Assembly (NCBI GenBank): GCA_045600065.1
Contig: JAZRXE010000055.1
Coordinates: forward strand, 1-50,874
Source of the DNA: RGIG2707 sp045600065
GTDB lineage: Bacteria; Bacillota; Clostridia; Peptostreptococcales; Anaerovoracaceae
DNA length: 50,874 bases
Direction: 5' to 3'
The position numbers and the translations under genes are program-made. The notes beneath the pieces are model-generated. The model was not told the DNA's origin, ran no database searches, and worked only from the letters and a program-made list of their open reading frames with translations. This document shows, one piece after another, positions 39,711 through 48,368 of this stretch (position 1 is the first letter of the stretch; each line of letters begins with the position of its first letter).

Positions 39711-39800
39711 ACGACGAGCCGGGCACCCGAAAAAAAGACGACATCCCGGGTACCCGAAAAAAGACGACATCCCGGGTACCCGAAAAAAGAGACGACGGGC
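39709..39800. repeat. 26-bp tandem repeat, about three copies
   Basis: Copy 2 (39745-39770) and the first 20 bases of copy 3 (from 39771) are identical. Copy 1 (39719-39744) differs by one substitution and a one-base shift in the A run. Each unit is CCCGGGTACCCG, a run of six or seven A, then GACGACAT. The core CGGGTACCCG is a perfect 10-bp palindrome. Copy 3 decays after GAGACGACGGG, and a partial AGACGAC precedes copy 1. There are no unique spacers, so it is not CRISPR. The rest of the gap, to 39878, shows only the next gene's ribosome site. Confidence 0.85.
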
Positions 39801-39878
39801 CTGACACTCACATATAAGCTGATCTGCCTGCCGCAGCGCCCGATCGCTCGTTTACATTTTTCATCAGGGAGACATGCC

Positions 39879-40706
39879 ATGATAGATACTTCATTGCTTT
39901 TTAAGGATCCTGAACCCGGCACTTACGAGGCCGGCATGCAGTTCGACGGTTTTACCATCAAGGCCTGCGACGGCAGCACCCTGCTTGCCAGAATGCTCAG
40001 CGCCGGAAGAAAAAAGGACGAGCTCTGCCCCGCAGTGCTTCTGCTTCACGGATTCCCGGGCAACGAGCAGAACATGGACATGGCACAGAGCCTGCGCAGA
40101 GCGGGCTTTACCGTGTTCACGCTTCACTACCGGGGCAACTGGGGCAGCGGCGGAGAGTACCGCCTGGCCCACCTGCCCGAAGACGCGGAGAGCATGCTGA
40201 AATATATGAAGGCCGGGCACCAAGCCCTGGGCATAGACCCTGAGCGCATCTTCCTGCTGGGCCACAGCATGGGCGGCTTTACCGCCTTCGAGCTGCTGAG
40301 CCGCCGGGTGTCCATTGCCGGCGCAGTGCTGATGGCGCCCTGCGATATCGAATACATGTACACGGAAGACCGCGCCGCCTTCAGCGCCCTGGTGGATAAT
40401 ACCGAAGACTATTTCCGCCTGGATTCCAGCCGGATCTTCTACGAAGAATGCGCCGCCCACACAGACGACTGGCGCTTCACCGCTTTTGCGCAGAAGGCAG
40501 ACCCCTCCGTTCCCCTGCTCTTTGTTGGCGGCACGGAGGATGTCACCTGCGATCCGGAGCATCACATAGCCCCTGCCCGGGACATACTGCTGCAGCGCGG
40601 CGCCGATGCCGAATGCTTGATTCTGGAAGACGGTCACTGCTTCGACAGCCATCGCTGCCGGCTGATCACCGCCATAGCGGAGTGGCTGGCAAAGAAAGTA
40701 CAGTAG
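39879..40706 (+). CDS. Alpha/beta hydrolase
   Basis: This 275-residue protein has the serine-hydrolase fold: oxyanion region LLHGFPGNEQN (about 54-64), nucleophile elbow GHSMGG (about 128-133), a late Asp in FVGGTEDVTCDPEH and the catalytic His in EDGHCFDSHR. There is no signal peptide, so it acts in the cytoplasm, perhaps as an esterase or acyl-peptidase-type enzyme; substrate unknown. A GGGAG ribosome site lies 7 bp before the ATG. It is separated from rnhB by the repeat array and may have its own promoter there, though I cannot point to one. Confidence 0.85.
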   Translation: MIDTSLLFKDPEPGTYEAGMQFDGFTIKACDGSTLLARMLSAGRKKDELCPAVLLLHGFPGNEQNMDMAQSLRRAGFTVFTLHYRGNWGSGGEYRLAHLPEDAESMLKYMKAGHQALGIDPERIFLLGHSMGGFTAFELLSRRVSIAGAVLMAPCDIEYMYTEDRAAFSALVDNTEDYFRLDSSRIFYEECAAHTDDWRFTAFAQKADPSVPLLFVGGTEDVTCDPEHHIAPARDILLQRGADAECLILEDGHCFDSHRCRLITAIAEWLAKKVQ

Positions 40707-40729
40707 ACAATTTTACAACCCCAAAAAGC

Positions 40730-40760
40730 AGACCCGGAGCACAGGCTTCGGGTCTTTGTG
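40730..40760. terminator. Bidirectional terminator between the hydrolase and hsdR
   Basis: An 11-bp stem with one mismatch (40730-40740 with 40745-40755) around ACAG. T-rich sequence follows on the plus strand (TTGTGTAT), and CTTTTTGG follows on the minus strand. It therefore suits both the hydrolase gene and the converging hsdR gene. Confidence 0.65.
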
Positions 40761-40814
40761 TATCAGATATAATTCGGAAATATATCCTTTTGTCATTTCT
40801 ATTTTCTCCTACAA

Positions 40815-43800
40815 TCACGCCGCAACGGCATTTGCGTTAACACGGTCGATAGCTTTCCGGATACCCATCCAGACAGACAGATCCGTAAAGATCTCAACAA
40901 TGCTGCCCATATCCGTAAACGGCGATTCCTGAAGCACCGAAAGATCTTTCATAAGACCGTTATGGACTATGTATTCGACAATCTGGTTCACAAAATAGAT
41001 CTGCCTGCTGTCGAGGGATACATCGTTCAGATACTCCGCGAATGCCTCTTTAGCCGCCGTCATGTCAAGACCAACGATCTCCCGGACAAATTCACCAAGC
41101 GGTTTTTGTCCGTATTCAGCCTCGTAGTCCTGCTTTGTACCGACTTCGCTCCACAGGATCTCTTCAAGAACCTTAATATCTTCTGCCGTCAGCGGGATAT
41201 TACTTCTCAGTTTCGCAATGACCTCATTATCAAGGTGCTGGCGAACATAGAACTCCGCCTTTGCCTTGTAATTCTTCAAATCATCGTTTTCAAGCTCTGA
41301 GTCATTCCAGTCCATCGAAAGGATCTCATCATCGAAATCCGTGTCATAGCGTAGTTTCTTAACTGGAATATACTTGATCAGATCGCGCAGATTCACGCGG
41401 ATATATTCAAAATCGCTGATGCCCGCAGTATCAACATAATCGGTATGCAGGATCCTGTTGATCAAATCTGCCTGGGCCATGATCTCTGGAATGTTGGCGA
41501 CAGAAGCAATGCCGGAAACTTTTTTGAACAGATCAGACCGTGCGCGGCTATACTTTTTGCCTGCAAGGAAAGCCAGTTCGATTCCGTACATAAGGGCGTC
41601 AAAGCGCAGAGCCTTTGCGTCATCGTCTTCCGGAAGGATCAGCGGTGCCAGCTCCTGCCCCATCAGCAAAGTATCTTCATAGGTGAGCGCTGTATAGTTA
41701 TCCGGATTGGAATACAAGTCGACATATTTCAAATGCTGCCGCACGGCAAAGTTCTCTTTGTTCAGTTCCCGCACCTTCCCGACCATTTCTTCCACAAGCG
41801 ATTTTCGGAACGCAATCAGGTCGTTCGTCTGATAAGAAATATCCTGCAGCTTGTATGCGATCTGGGCCTTGAGCTGAAATATGGCACCCTGCAGAGCGAT
41901 CATATTCGCAGTAGCCTTGCCTTTGTTCATTCGGAAAAATTCGAAGTTTCCGCAGAAATCAAAGATATAGAATTTCTCTTTGTCTTTGCCGTCGAGCAGG
42001 CCGGGGCAGAGGCGCGTTCCGCGGCCGATCATCTGCCAAAACTTGGCCTTGCTCATGACTTTCTTAAAGAAGACGAGATTCAGCACTTCCGGCACATCGA
42101 TACCGGTATCCAGCATATCAACGGAGATCGCGATCTGCGGCAGTTTCCCCGGATCGGAGAACTCATCGATGGCGCTCTGTGCATAAGTCATATAATTGTC
42201 GATCACTTTTGCAAAGCCGGGCAGATGCGGGTATTCCTTGTTGAAGATCTCCAGGATCTTCTCCGCATGGGCATGGTTCTTTGCAAAGATAATAGTCTTG
42301 CCGATCTTGTTTCCGTAATCGATCTTGATACCTTCGGTCATCAGGATATTCAGGACCTGTCGGATAGTATCCTCGTTAAAGATCCACTCGTTAAGAGCCG
42401 ACGAAGCGATACTCTCCGGAAGCTCGCCGTTTTCATCCTCAAAAGTATCCTCGTAGATCTGCTTGTCTTCCTCGGAGAGATCATCATATACAATGCCCTG
42501 CTGGATGAACTTCAAAACCGTTTCCACAGAGACGAAGTCCACCAGATAACCGTCCTTGACAGCCTGATCAAGCTCGTATCCGTAAGTCGGGACACCGTTT
42601 TCGAGCTCAAAGATCTCGTAGGTATTCTTGTCGATCTCATCTTTCGGGGTCGCGGTAAGTCCGACAAGCGGCGCATCGAAGTAATTGAAGATATCCTGGT
42701 ATTTGTTATAGATGGAGCGATGCGCTTCATCGCAAATCACAAGGACAAAATGTCCGCTGGTAAAAAGTTTCCCTTCATCGTCATGAACAGAGTCAATGAC
42801 ATTGAACATGGTCTGATATGTGGAAAAAACGCAGTGCGCCGTATAATTGTCTTTTTCCTCACAGAGATTGGTGACAGACAGATCAGGCAGCAGATTCACA
42901 AAGTTCCGCTTGGCCTGAGTAACAAGACTGTTGCGATCAGCCAGGAACAGAATATTTTTCACCCAGCCGTGCTGAAGGAGTACATCGCAGAGCGCAATGA
43001 CCGTTCTGGTCTTGCCGGAACCGGTAGCCATGACCAGGAGCGCTTTCCGGCGATTCCGGCGGTCGAATGCATCGCAGACCGCCTTGATCGCTGCCTCCTG
43101 ATAGTATCGCCCGACTATGTTTTTGTTTATACTGACATTCTTCAGATTCGTTCTCAGAGTCTGAAGGTTAAACTTTTTTTCGAGATCCCGCTTGGAGTAA
43201 ATATTCGCACATTTTCTCTCGGGATACTGATTATCGATGATACGTGTTTCGAATCCGTTCGTCAGGAAAATGACCGGCCTTCTATGCATATATTTTTCTA
43301 ACAGATCCGCATAAAGCTTTGCCTGCTGACGCCCTTTTGCAACATCCACGCAAGTGCGCTTCGCTTCGATCACGGCAAGCGGACGATGATCATCCCCGTA
43401 GAGGACATAATCTGCATAGCCCACGCCGGATGCATTGGGCATTCCGTTCAGTTCGACTTCGTTAAACCAGTTTACGCCTTCCTTCCAACCGGCATCGGCA
43501 AGCATGGTATCGATATAGATCTTGCGGGTCTTGTATTCCGACAGATCCAGCGGCTTGGGCACGTAGGTCTGCTGCTGCTCCGCACGGCGCTTCGTAAGCT
43601 CTTCCTTGAGCGCCGCATTCTCTTCCATCAGCTTTTTCAGGTCTACCTCAGTCTGGGCGAAAACGGCTGCAGCTGGCTCTTTATGCTGCTTCAGAAGCTC
43701 GCGATCGAAGCTTCCTTCGGCATAACTGCTGCCATAGCAGTAGGCAACAAAATCCAGGAATACATACAGGTTTTCCAGGCAAAGCTCTGCCTGTTCTTCC

Positions 43801-44108
43801 GTGATTTTCTTTCCGCCATGCGCAGCATTATTGCCTACCTTGCGAATAAAATCCATTCGCCGCCAGATATCCGTACCGATGATATCGCGAAAATCCTCGT
43901 CGTTCATCAGGCTGACAAGGGTATCCTGATAAGGCATGACAAGAGAGCTGTCCACAGAATACATCCATTTGACAGCGAACTCCATGGCCCTGCGGCAGTT
44001 CATAACGGAGGAATCCACATCCATATGCAGAATGTTTTCTGCCGCTATAGCCACATCGGCAAACGATGCAAACCGCGCATCTGATTTCAGGAAATCAAAG
44101 TTGGTCAT
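40815..44108 (-). CDS. hsdR: Type I restriction enzyme, endonuclease/translocase subunit HsdR
   Basis: This 1097-residue subunit cuts DNA far from the recognition site after ATP-driven translocation. An N-terminal DUF4145-like helical domain (about 20-130) and a coiled coil (about 150-185) lead into the PD-(D/E)xK nuclease, with D233, and E248-A-K250 in VIEAK. The SF2 motor follows: Walker A ATGSGKT (361-367), the DEAH box (VICDEAHRS), SAT-like LTATP and motif VI MIGRGTRLCPG. A C-terminal HsdM/HsdS-docking region ends the protein. The start at 44108 has AGGAG 8 bp upstream and skips five unsupported codons. It is the last gene of the operon and appears intact. Confidence 0.95.
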   Translation of the reverse strand: MTNFDFLKSDARFASFADVAIAAENILHMDVDSSVMNCRRAMEFAVKWMYSVDSSLVMPYQDTLVSLMNDEDFRDIIGTDIWRRMDFIRKVGNNAAHGGKKITEEQAELCLENLYVFLDFVAYCYGSSYAEGSFDRELLKQHKEPAAAVFAQTEVDLKKLMEENAALKEELTKRRAEQQQTYVPKPLDLSEYKTRKIYIDTMLADAGWKEGVNWFNEVELNGMPNASGVGYADYVLYGDDHRPLAVIEAKRTCVDVAKGRQQAKLYADLLEKYMHRRPVIFLTNGFETRIIDNQYPERKCANIYSKRDLEKKFNLQTLRTNLKNVSINKNIVGRYYQEAAIKAVCDAFDRRNRRKALLVMATGSGKTRTVIALCDVLLQHGWVKNILFLADRNSLVTQAKRNFVNLLPDLSVTNLCEEKDNYTAHCVFSTYQTMFNVIDSVHDDEGKLFTSGHFVLVICDEAHRSIYNKYQDIFNYFDAPLVGLTATPKDEIDKNTYEIFELENGVPTYGYELDQAVKDGYLVDFVSVETVLKFIQQGIVYDDLSEEDKQIYEDTFEDENGELPESIASSALNEWIFNEDTIRQVLNILMTEGIKIDYGNKIGKTIIFAKNHAHAEKILEIFNKEYPHLPGFAKVIDNYMTYAQSAIDEFSDPGKLPQIAISVDMLDTGIDVPEVLNLVFFKKVMSKAKFWQMIGRGTRLCPGLLDGKDKEKFYIFDFCGNFEFFRMNKGKATANMIALQGAIFQLKAQIAYKLQDISYQTNDLIAFRKSLVEEMVGKVRELNKENFAVRQHLKYVDLYSNPDNYTALTYEDTLLMGQELAPLILPEDDDAKALRFDALMYGIELAFLAGKKYSRARSDLFKKVSGIASVANIPEIMAQADLINRILHTDYVDTAGISDFEYIRVNLRDLIKYIPVKKLRYDTDFDDEILSMDWNDSELENDDLKNYKAKAEFYVRQHLDNEVIAKLRSNIPLTAEDIKVLEEILWSEVGTKQDYEAEYGQKPLGEFVREIVGLDMTAAKEAFAEYLNDVSLDSRQIYFVNQIVEYIVHNGLMKDLSVLQESPFTDMGSIVEIFTDLSVWMGIRKAIDRVNANAVAA

Positions 44109-44137
44109 ATTGCCACTCCTCAATCTTGATTACTTAA

Positions 44138-45217
44138 CTATATGTGTGAAATTTCGGGTGTATTTTTCCAAAACATTATTACATATTTTGATTTGTCGAG
44201 TTGCTTAACAAAATCGGCAAATTGGTTCTGCAATTCGATTGGCGGTATATAAATAGGCATTTCTGCAATTTGCCCAGACGATACTCGCGCTCTTGTTTGT
44301 CCATGAATCATACTCGAAGCTAAGAGTAGCGTTGTTGGACAATTTATATACTGGCAGACAAAGATATTATCCAAAATATCAGGATTAGGAATGTAGTGGA
44401 CGCAGTCCGCCTTATTAACAGCTATTCCAACATATTCCGGAATAATGCAAGCCCTGAGATTAGGTTCTCCAAGTGTTCCAATAACAATTTCGCCGGATTT
44501 GCAAGTGTATTTCTTTAACCGTTCATAGTGTTCGGCTGGTATAAATGATTTGTCATTATCAATAAATTGCCCAACCCCGATATTGCCAAGACGGATAACT
44601 CTTATACCTTCATCTGAATAATGTTCTGATTTTAGGTTTGAACCAAACGGGCCATCACTCAATCGAATCGAAGCCTCTTTGAACGTCTTGGTTTTCCACC
44701 CATTAGGATTGGAAAATGTGTCACCAAACATCTCGACAAATCGGGCTTTGATGAGATCGTCCAGTTTTTGGAGTTCCTGTTGGCGGGCACTAATAATACT
44801 CTCGACTTTTCCAAGGATGGTGACGATCTCTTGTTGTTTTTCGAGCAAGTCCAAATTGAACGTCTCATTCTGATAATCCTTGAAATAAATATGTGGAATC
44901 GTCGCACCCGTAAAATATTTTTCCAAGTGCATATATCGAACAACATAACAAAGATACTCTGGCAGAACATTCTCTTTTGGTAAAAGATACTGCATGGTGC
45001 CGATTACAGAGGATTTTGCAGGATGTAGCGTTGTTCTGCCAATACCTGCACCGTCCTTTACAACTGCCACGTAAGGCTTATCTTGATGATAAAAATCAAC
45101 ATTACCAATATAACCTGCAGCCCCATAAATTGGGTAATTTCCATTTTTGTCTGCAACATCAGATTGCTTTAGGCTCGACGAGCCTTTTTCACAAACATCT
45201 CCAAGTTTAACTTTCAT
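44138..45217 (-). CDS. hsdS: Type I restriction enzyme, DNA specificity subunit HsdS
   Basis: This 359-residue protein sets the target sequence for both methylation and cleavage. It has two target-recognition domains (about 1-110 and about 170-320), each followed by a conserved helix (LLEKQQEIVTILGKVESIIS near 118-137, split as LEKQQEIVTIL and KVESIISARQQEL; and IPPIELQNQFADFVKQLDKSK near 320-340). The half-domain arrangement is complete. Its DNA is visibly more AT-rich than hsdM and hsdR on either side, as expected for a gene exchanged by recombination. I see no second or partial hsdS and no recombinase gene beside it. Confidence 0.92.
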   Translation of the reverse strand: MKVKLGDVCEKGSSSLKQSDVADKNGNYPIYGAAGYIGNVDFYHQDKPYVAVVKDGAGIGRTTLHPAKSSVIGTMQYLLPKENVLPEYLCYVVRYMHLEKYFTGATIPHIYFKDYQNETFNLDLLEKQQEIVTILGKVESIISARQQELQKLDDLIKARFVEMFGDTFSNPNGWKTKTFKEASIRLSDGPFGSNLKSEHYSDEGIRVIRLGNIGVGQFIDNDKSFIPAEHYERLKKYTCKSGEIVIGTLGEPNLRACIIPEYVGIAVNKADCVHYIPNPDILDNIFVCQYINCPTTLLLASSMIHGQTRARVSSGQIAEMPIYIPPIELQNQFADFVKQLDKSKYVIMFWKNTPEISHI

Positions 45218-45242
45218 CTATGTCATCCCTACAAATCCGAAT

Positions 45243-46745
45243 TTATACCCCAAGCATATTACGCAGCGCTTCCATTTCTTCGCAGATCTGCATTTCAAGC
45301 TCGTCAAGCTCCGCCATGATCTCTGTCGAACTCGGGTACTCGACAGGTACGTATTCAGTCTTTTTATATTTGTTGATGGAAAGATCGTAATCATTGGCTG
45401 CGATCTCCTCCTTGGGAACAAGGAACGATTTTTCCGTGCGCTTGCGATCCTTCTCGGCTTCAAGGTCTCTGAAACGGACGATGATGTCAGGGATATCATT
45501 CTCCGCAACAGGAGTCCGTTTATCGTCCAGAGACAGGCCGTCCGCCTGCATATCGTAAAACCACACATTATCCGTGCCGCCATGTCCGGTTTTCGTAAAG
45601 ATCAGAACGGCTGTGGAAACACCGGCATACGGCTTGAATACGCCAGAGGGCATGGAGATCCCCGCCTCCAGACGGTTGCCGTCAATGATCTCTTTGCGTA
45701 TCGCTTTATGAGCCGCCGAAGATCCGAACAGCACGCCATCCGGAACGATGCAGGCACATCGGCCGCCGACGCGCAGCATGCGCAGGAAGAGTGCAAGGAA
45801 CAAAAGCTCCGTCTTTTTTGTCTTGCAGACCTTGAGCAGATCCGCCGAGACCGTATCGGCATCCAGGCTGCCTTTGAAGGGTGGATTAGCGAGGATCAGA
45901 CTATATTTGTCCTTGTCCGGATTCTGATCGGAAAGGCTGTCGCGGTATTCGATATAAGGGTTGTCCACACCGTGGGTCATCATGTTCATGGCACCGATAC
46001 GAAGCATGGTTCGGTCCATATCGTAGCCGAAGAACATGTGGTTCATATAATGATCCTTCTTCTGCTTGTTGAAGAAGATCTCTTCTTTGTGTTTTTCCTT
46101 CAGATATTCTCCGGCAGCGACCAGGAATCCGGATGTGCCGCAGGCTGGATCGCAGATCACTTCGTCCGCTTTGGGATCCATCAGTTCGACCATCATCCGG
46201 ATAATGTGACGAGGTGTGCGGAACTGTCCGTTTACTCCGGCAGAAGCGATTTTTGCAAGAAGGTATTCGTAAACATCTCCGCGTACATCCGCCGACTGAT
46301 TTCCTGTCATCATCTGATAGATCTCATCCAGAGAGTCGACGACTTTTGAAAGCATCAGCGGCGTAGGCAGCTTAAAGATCGCATCGTCCATATACTTAGA
46401 GTAAGCGCTGTTCTTATCGACGTGCAGATTTTTGATAAAGGGGAATACCCATTCCTGCACCACAGTGTACATCTTGCCCGCGGGAAAATCATGAAATACG
46501 CTCCACTTGAGTTGCTGTCCGTCGATCTTTCGATCTCCGATCTGCACTTCATCGGCAAAAACGCTCGTATAGGACAGGCCCAGCATGGCGGCCTCCTTTG
46601 CACGGACGTTATCGGAATCGTCCAGATCGCGGATGAACATCAAATAGGTGATCTGCTCGATCACATCCAATGGATTCGTGAGCCCGCCGGTCCAGAATAT
46701 TTCCCAAAGACTGTCGATTTTGTTTTTCAATTCGCCTGTGATCAT
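45243..46745 (-). CDS. hsdM: Type I restriction enzyme, adenine methyltransferase subunit HsdM
   Basis: This 500-residue N6-adenine methyltransferase has the helical N-terminal domain (LWEIFWTGGLTNPLDVIEQI region), the SAM motif I DPACGTSGFLVAA (about 202-214) and catalytic motif IV ILANPPFKGSLD (about 286-297). With HsdS it forms the M2S methylase that protects host DNA. GGAGA precedes the ATG by 10 bp, and the start lies 2 bp after the fic stop codon. The 25-bp gap to hsdS holds that gene's ribosome site. Confidence 0.96.
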   Translation of the reverse strand: MITGELKNKIDSLWEIFWTGGLTNPLDVIEQITYLMFIRDLDDSDNVRAKEAAMLGLSYTSVFADEVQIGDRKIDGQQLKWSVFHDFPAGKMYTVVQEWVFPFIKNLHVDKNSAYSKYMDDAIFKLPTPLMLSKVVDSLDEIYQMMTGNQSADVRGDVYEYLLAKIASAGVNGQFRTPRHIIRMMVELMDPKADEVICDPACGTSGFLVAAGEYLKEKHKEEIFFNKQKKDHYMNHMFFGYDMDRTMLRIGAMNMMTHGVDNPYIEYRDSLSDQNPDKDKYSLILANPPFKGSLDADTVSADLLKVCKTKKTELLFLALFLRMLRVGGRCACIVPDGVLFGSSAAHKAIRKEIIDGNRLEAGISMPSGVFKPYAGVSTAVLIFTKTGHGGTDNVWFYDMQADGLSLDDKRTPVAENDIPDIIVRFRDLEAEKDRKRTEKSFLVPKEEIAANDYDLSINKYKKTEYVPVEYPSSTEIMAELDELEMQICEEMEALRNMLGV

Positions 46746-46747
46746 GA

Positions 46748-47803
46748 TTATTTATCTCCATTCCATACGTAAGAAGTATAGCGTCCGCCGCCGATCTTCA
46801 GAATATCTTCGCTCTTCAGCAGATCTGCCAGAGCTCGCTGCACGGTCACCTGGCTGATATCCGGACACTGCCCCATGACCTCCGCCCTGGTGATCTTGCC
46901 CAGGTGCCCTTTGATGATCTCTCGTACCCGATCCGGCTTTGATACGCCTTTGGCTGCCAGCAGTATTGCTCTGTCCTCGAAATCGCGATACGCTGCCAGG
47001 ATCACACCGAGCATGTACGTGACAAAAGAACTGTAATCGTTTGTGCCCTCATGCCATCCGTCCGAGCTGTCCAGCAGAGCCTCGTAATAGGAAGCCTTCG
47101 TGTCGGAGATCAGTTTTTCGATACTGATATACTTACCGACGTAATACCCGTTTCTGTACAGCAGAAGCAGCGTTAGCAGACGGCTCATTCTGCCGTTGCC
47201 GTCGTTGAAGGGATGAATACACAGAAAATCCAGGATGAACATCGGGATCAGGATCAGGGGATCCATTTCAAGAGTATTGACAGCCTCGCTGAAAGCGTCG
47301 CAGAGACAGTTCATCGTTTCCGGCGTTTCCCATGCTGGCACGGGATTAAAGCGTACCGTTTTCGTTCCGTCGGCATGCTCTTCGGCGATAACGTTATCTG
47401 AATTCTTATAATTTCCGCCGATGGCTTTTCCGGTGAATTTATAGAGATCTCTGTGCAGCTGCAGGATGTGGTTCGGACGCGGGAGGATATATTCGTAGTT
47501 TTCGTGAACAGTGGTCAGCACGTCACGATAACCTGCTATCTCTTTTTCTCCGCGGTTTTTCGGAATCGTTTTTTCCCGAACGATCTTTTTGAGACGATCA
47601 TCGGTGGTAATGATGCCTTCGATCCTGTTGGAGGCGTCCGTGCTCTGGATCTTCGCAATCTCCAGCAATTCGGCCAGGGCATCTTCTTTCGCCTCGATCA
47701 ACGGATTTTGCCGTCCTTTGTATTCGTGGATCTGAGTCAGATAGTTCACAACGTCCGGAGTAAGGAGCTTGCTGTACTCAGTTTTGAAGTCGAATGTTCT
47801 CAT
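46748..47803 (-). CDS. Fic-family protein, class II, with C-terminal winged helix
   Basis: This 351-residue protein has the complete Fic active-site motif HPFNDGNGR (H197 to R205, then MSR), so it is probably an active AMP-transferase or related enzyme. The N-terminal inhibitory motif (S/T)xxxE(G/N) is present as SNRIEG (S58, E62, G63), which makes it a class II, self-inhibited Fic protein. The C-terminal 60 or so residues look like a winged helix (LGKITRAEVMGQCPDISQVTVQRALADLL, core ISQVTVQRALADLLKSE), suggesting DNA binding. It is the first gene of the hsd operon, so it may regulate that operon or the restriction enzyme; target unknown. The ATG lacks a strong ribosome site. Confidence 0.9.
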   Translation of the reverse strand: MRTFDFKTEYSKLLTPDVVNYLTQIHEYKGRQNPLIEAKEDALAELLEIAKIQSTDASNRIEGIITTDDRLKKIVREKTIPKNRGEKEIAGYRDVLTTVHENYEYILPRPNHILQLHRDLYKFTGKAIGGNYKNSDNVIAEEHADGTKTVRFNPVPAWETPETMNCLCDAFSEAVNTLEMDPLILIPMFILDFLCIHPFNDGNGRMSRLLTLLLLYRNGYYVGKYISIEKLISDTKASYYEALLDSSDGWHEGTNDYSSFVTYMLGVILAAYRDFEDRAILLAAKGVSKPDRVREIIKGHLGKITRAEVMGQCPDISQVTVQRALADLLKSEDILKIGGGRYTSYVWNGDK

Positions 47804-47823
47804 TAATTTATACTCATTTGATT

Positions 47824-47928
47824 TTTAATTTGATCATTATTGTATTTTTGATGCAATTGCATATTAACACCAATGTAGTCACAAATCAAGATAATTTAGT
47901 CATTTTGTGCCGCAATGATCAAATTAAA
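47824..47928. repeat. Perfect 15-bp inverted repeat flanking the fic-hsd promoter
   Basis: TTTAATTTGATCATT at 47824-47838 and its exact reverse complement at 47914-47928, 75 bp apart. One arm lies upstream of the -35 element and the other lies in the mRNA leader of fic. Each arm contains the palindrome TGATCA. They look like two copies of one protein-binding site. Confidence 0.8.
47851..47889 (-). promoter_or_regulatory. fic-hsd operon promoter with palindromic operator
   Basis: On the minus strand TTGATT (complement of 47884-47889), a 17-bp spacer and TAATAT (complement of 47861-47866). A perfect 12-bp palindrome ATGCAATTGCAT (47851-47862) touches the -10 and covers the likely transcription start. 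Confidence 0.7.
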
Positions 47929-48010
47929 GTTTCGCATTGCTTTATTGATCGAATCCCTACACTGCTGCAATACGATTTCTCGCCCATGCCGGCACCACTG
48001 AAATACGAAT

Positions 48011-48066
48011 AAACGCCTGAACTCGCTCCGAAACATAACAGTTCGGCATCGGTCTCAGGCGTTTTT
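48011..48066 (-). terminator. Terminator of the polymerase/YolD-like operon
   Basis: A perfect 10-bp outer stem (48011-48020 with 48055-48064) encloses an inner CCGAA/TTCGG stem (48028-48032 with 48042-48046). It directly follows the YolD-like stop codon. On the minus strand TTTATT follows; on the plus strand TTTTTCATT follows, so it may work in both directions. The 82 bp from 47929 to 48010 show nothing else. Confidence 0.65.
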
Positions 48067-48368
48067 CATTGTACTTCAGGATAAGGTTCTCCATACCCTT
48101 CATCCAGGTAACTCTGTTCGGTCTCCTTGCCGGCGGTGTCGATGGCATCGCCGTAGCCGGAGAGCGCGGCAAAGGGAGAAAACTGGCCGGCGCGGTCGTG
48201 CATGCTCATGTGGGAGCGCTTAGCCGAAACATGGTGGGGCAGATCGACGATGTCTTCGTACGGGAACACCGAGGCTGCGGCTTGCCCGGTGTCCCGAGCC
48301 TCCAAAGCCGTCTGTCCGGAGTTTTTCCGATCTTTGTTTTCTGTTGGCATTTCAAGTTTTTCCGTCAT
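48066..48368 (-). CDS. YolD-like protein, partner of the Y-family polymerase
   Basis: This 100-residue acidic, probably partly disordered protein has the block MSMHDRAGQFSPFAALSGYGDAI (core DRAGQFSPFAALSGY, about 58-72), which is the hallmark of small YolD-like proteins found next to UmuC-type polymerases in Firmicutes. A preceding PYEDIVDLPHHVS segment is also typical. Its ATG overlaps the polymerase stop codon (ATGA), so the two are translationally coupled. YolD-like proteins are thought to modulate the polymerase, but their mechanism is not well established. Confidence 0.78.
   Translation of the reverse strand: MTEKLEMPTENKDRKNSGQTALEARDTGQAAASVFPYEDIVDLPHHVSAKRSHMSMHDRAGQFSPFAALSGYGDAIDTAGKETEQSYLDEGYGEPYPEVQ

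Noticed and set aside
39709..39800. Tandem repeats as a CRISPR array
   Set aside because: Units are directly contiguous with no unique spacers, only about three copies, and no cas genes are nearby.
41445..43301. A 618-codon plus-strand open frame antisense to hsdR
   Set aside because: It has no family motifs and no ribosome site, and it mirrors hsdR, which has complete restriction-enzyme motifs. It is an artefact of codon usage.
44109..44137. Phase-variable hsdS locus with a second specificity gene or recombinase
   Set aside because: hsdS is single and complete, with no inverted hsdS fragments or recombinase gene anywhere in the operon.
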